Positions 6,149 to 6,402 of a stretch of 6,402 bases of DNA are shown piece after piece (position 1 is the first letter of the stretch; each line of letters opens with the position of its first letter). The notes under the pieces were generated by a model. The model was not told the DNA's origin. It ran no database searches and worked only from the letters and a program-made list of their open reading frames with translations. This DNA is from an uncultured Rhizobiaceae group bacterium. Lineage in GTDB: Bacteria; Pseudomonadota; Alphaproteobacteria; Rhizobiales; Rhizobiaceae. The stretch lies in NCBI GenBank assembly GCA_937951455.1, contig CALFBU010000062.1, positions 1-6,402 of the forward strand. The letters are read 5' to 3'. Position numbers and translations under genes: made by a program.

Positions 6149-6402
6149 TTACTCGGGACCTGCAATAAACTCTTCGTTGTCATCTGGTGGCAGTTTGAAT
6201 CTACCGTTTTCCCAATCACCCTTCGCCCAACTTTCTTTTGCTGCTTCAATTTTTTCTTTTGATGAGGCAACAAAGTTCCACCATATGTATCTGGACTCTG
6301 AAAGTGTATCGCCGCCCAAAAGCATTAATCGTGCACCCGCTTCGCCAGCCTTGATTGCAATGTCGTCTCCTGGGCGAAAAACCATCATTTGGCCTTGAGT
6401 GA
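6149..6402 (-). CDS. Pirin-family protein, C-terminal part only
   Basis: Only the last 83 residues are in the window; the N-terminal cupin with its metal-binding histidines lies beyond the right edge. The visible part carries the pirin C-terminal signature: GARLMLLGGDTL, then RYIWWNFVASSKEKIEAAK, ending in the PPDDNEEFIAGPE tail. Known pirins are cytoplasmic bicupins, and some act as quercetin dioxygenases or redox-linked regulators. Which activity applies here cannot be judged without the metal site. The TAA at 6151-6149 is followed 13 nt later by the nitroreductase start, suggesting cotranscription of two redox-related proteins. An ATG at 6388 is internal, because the frame continues open to the edge. 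Confidence 0.92.
   Translation of the reverse strand, partial: TQGQMMVFRPGDDIAIKAGEAGARLMLLGGDTLSESRYIWWNFVASSKEKIEAAKESWAKGDWENGRFKLPPDDNEEFIAGPE

Noticed and set aside
6136..6273. N-terminal extension of the nitroreductase to an ATG at 6273
   Set aside because: The extra 46 residues are Lys-rich, read from another frame of the pirin gene, and precede the point where the conserved nitroreductase domain begins.

Overview
The window looks like ordinary chromosome from an AT-rich alphaproteobacterium, most likely Hyphomicrobiales (Rhizobiales) or a relative. This is judged from protein character and from the tightly packed pair of an M48 metalloprotease and a DsbA-family protein, an arrangement I associate with that group. 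It is inference, not a database result. No RNA gene, CRISPR array, insertion sequence or phage gene was seen.

Layout. The left third (1-1940, minus strand) is a two-gene envelope unit: a secreted BepA/YfgC-like zinc protease with a TPR-type tail (594-1940), followed after 2 nt by a DsbA/ScsC-like thiol oxidoreductase that runs off the left edge (1-591). A 293-bp divergent intergenic region (1941-2233) holds three inverted repeats but no convincing consensus promoter. Rightward from it runs a compact three-gene unit: an RND/MMPL-type exporter (2234-4510), a small secreted protein of unknown function (4503-5051), and a DUF1330-type dimeric alpha/beta-barrel protein (5051-5467). The right end (5464-6402, minus strand) carries a nitroreductase (5464-6135) and, upstream of it, the C-terminal part of a pirin-family protein cut by the window edge. 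The two gene sets converge so tightly that their stop codons share the tetranucleotide CTAG.

How the genes may work together. The left pair fits envelope protein quality control, with protease/chaperone and disulfide chemistry in the periplasm. The central trio fits export of a hydrophobic or lipid-like compound with a dedicated periplasmic partner, but the substrate cannot be read from the sequence. The right pair is redox-related and cytoplasmic.

The most interesting observation is in the small secreted protein. Its last 20 codons read as an unlikely tail. The -1 frame over the same bases reads as a plausible C-terminus (TTGGYQDTGYVEFSPSGN, then TAA). This suggests a one-base deletion near 4986-4991, a sequencing error, or less likely recoding. 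I do not see a clearly novel multi-gene system. The exporter trio is the best candidate for a little-described module.
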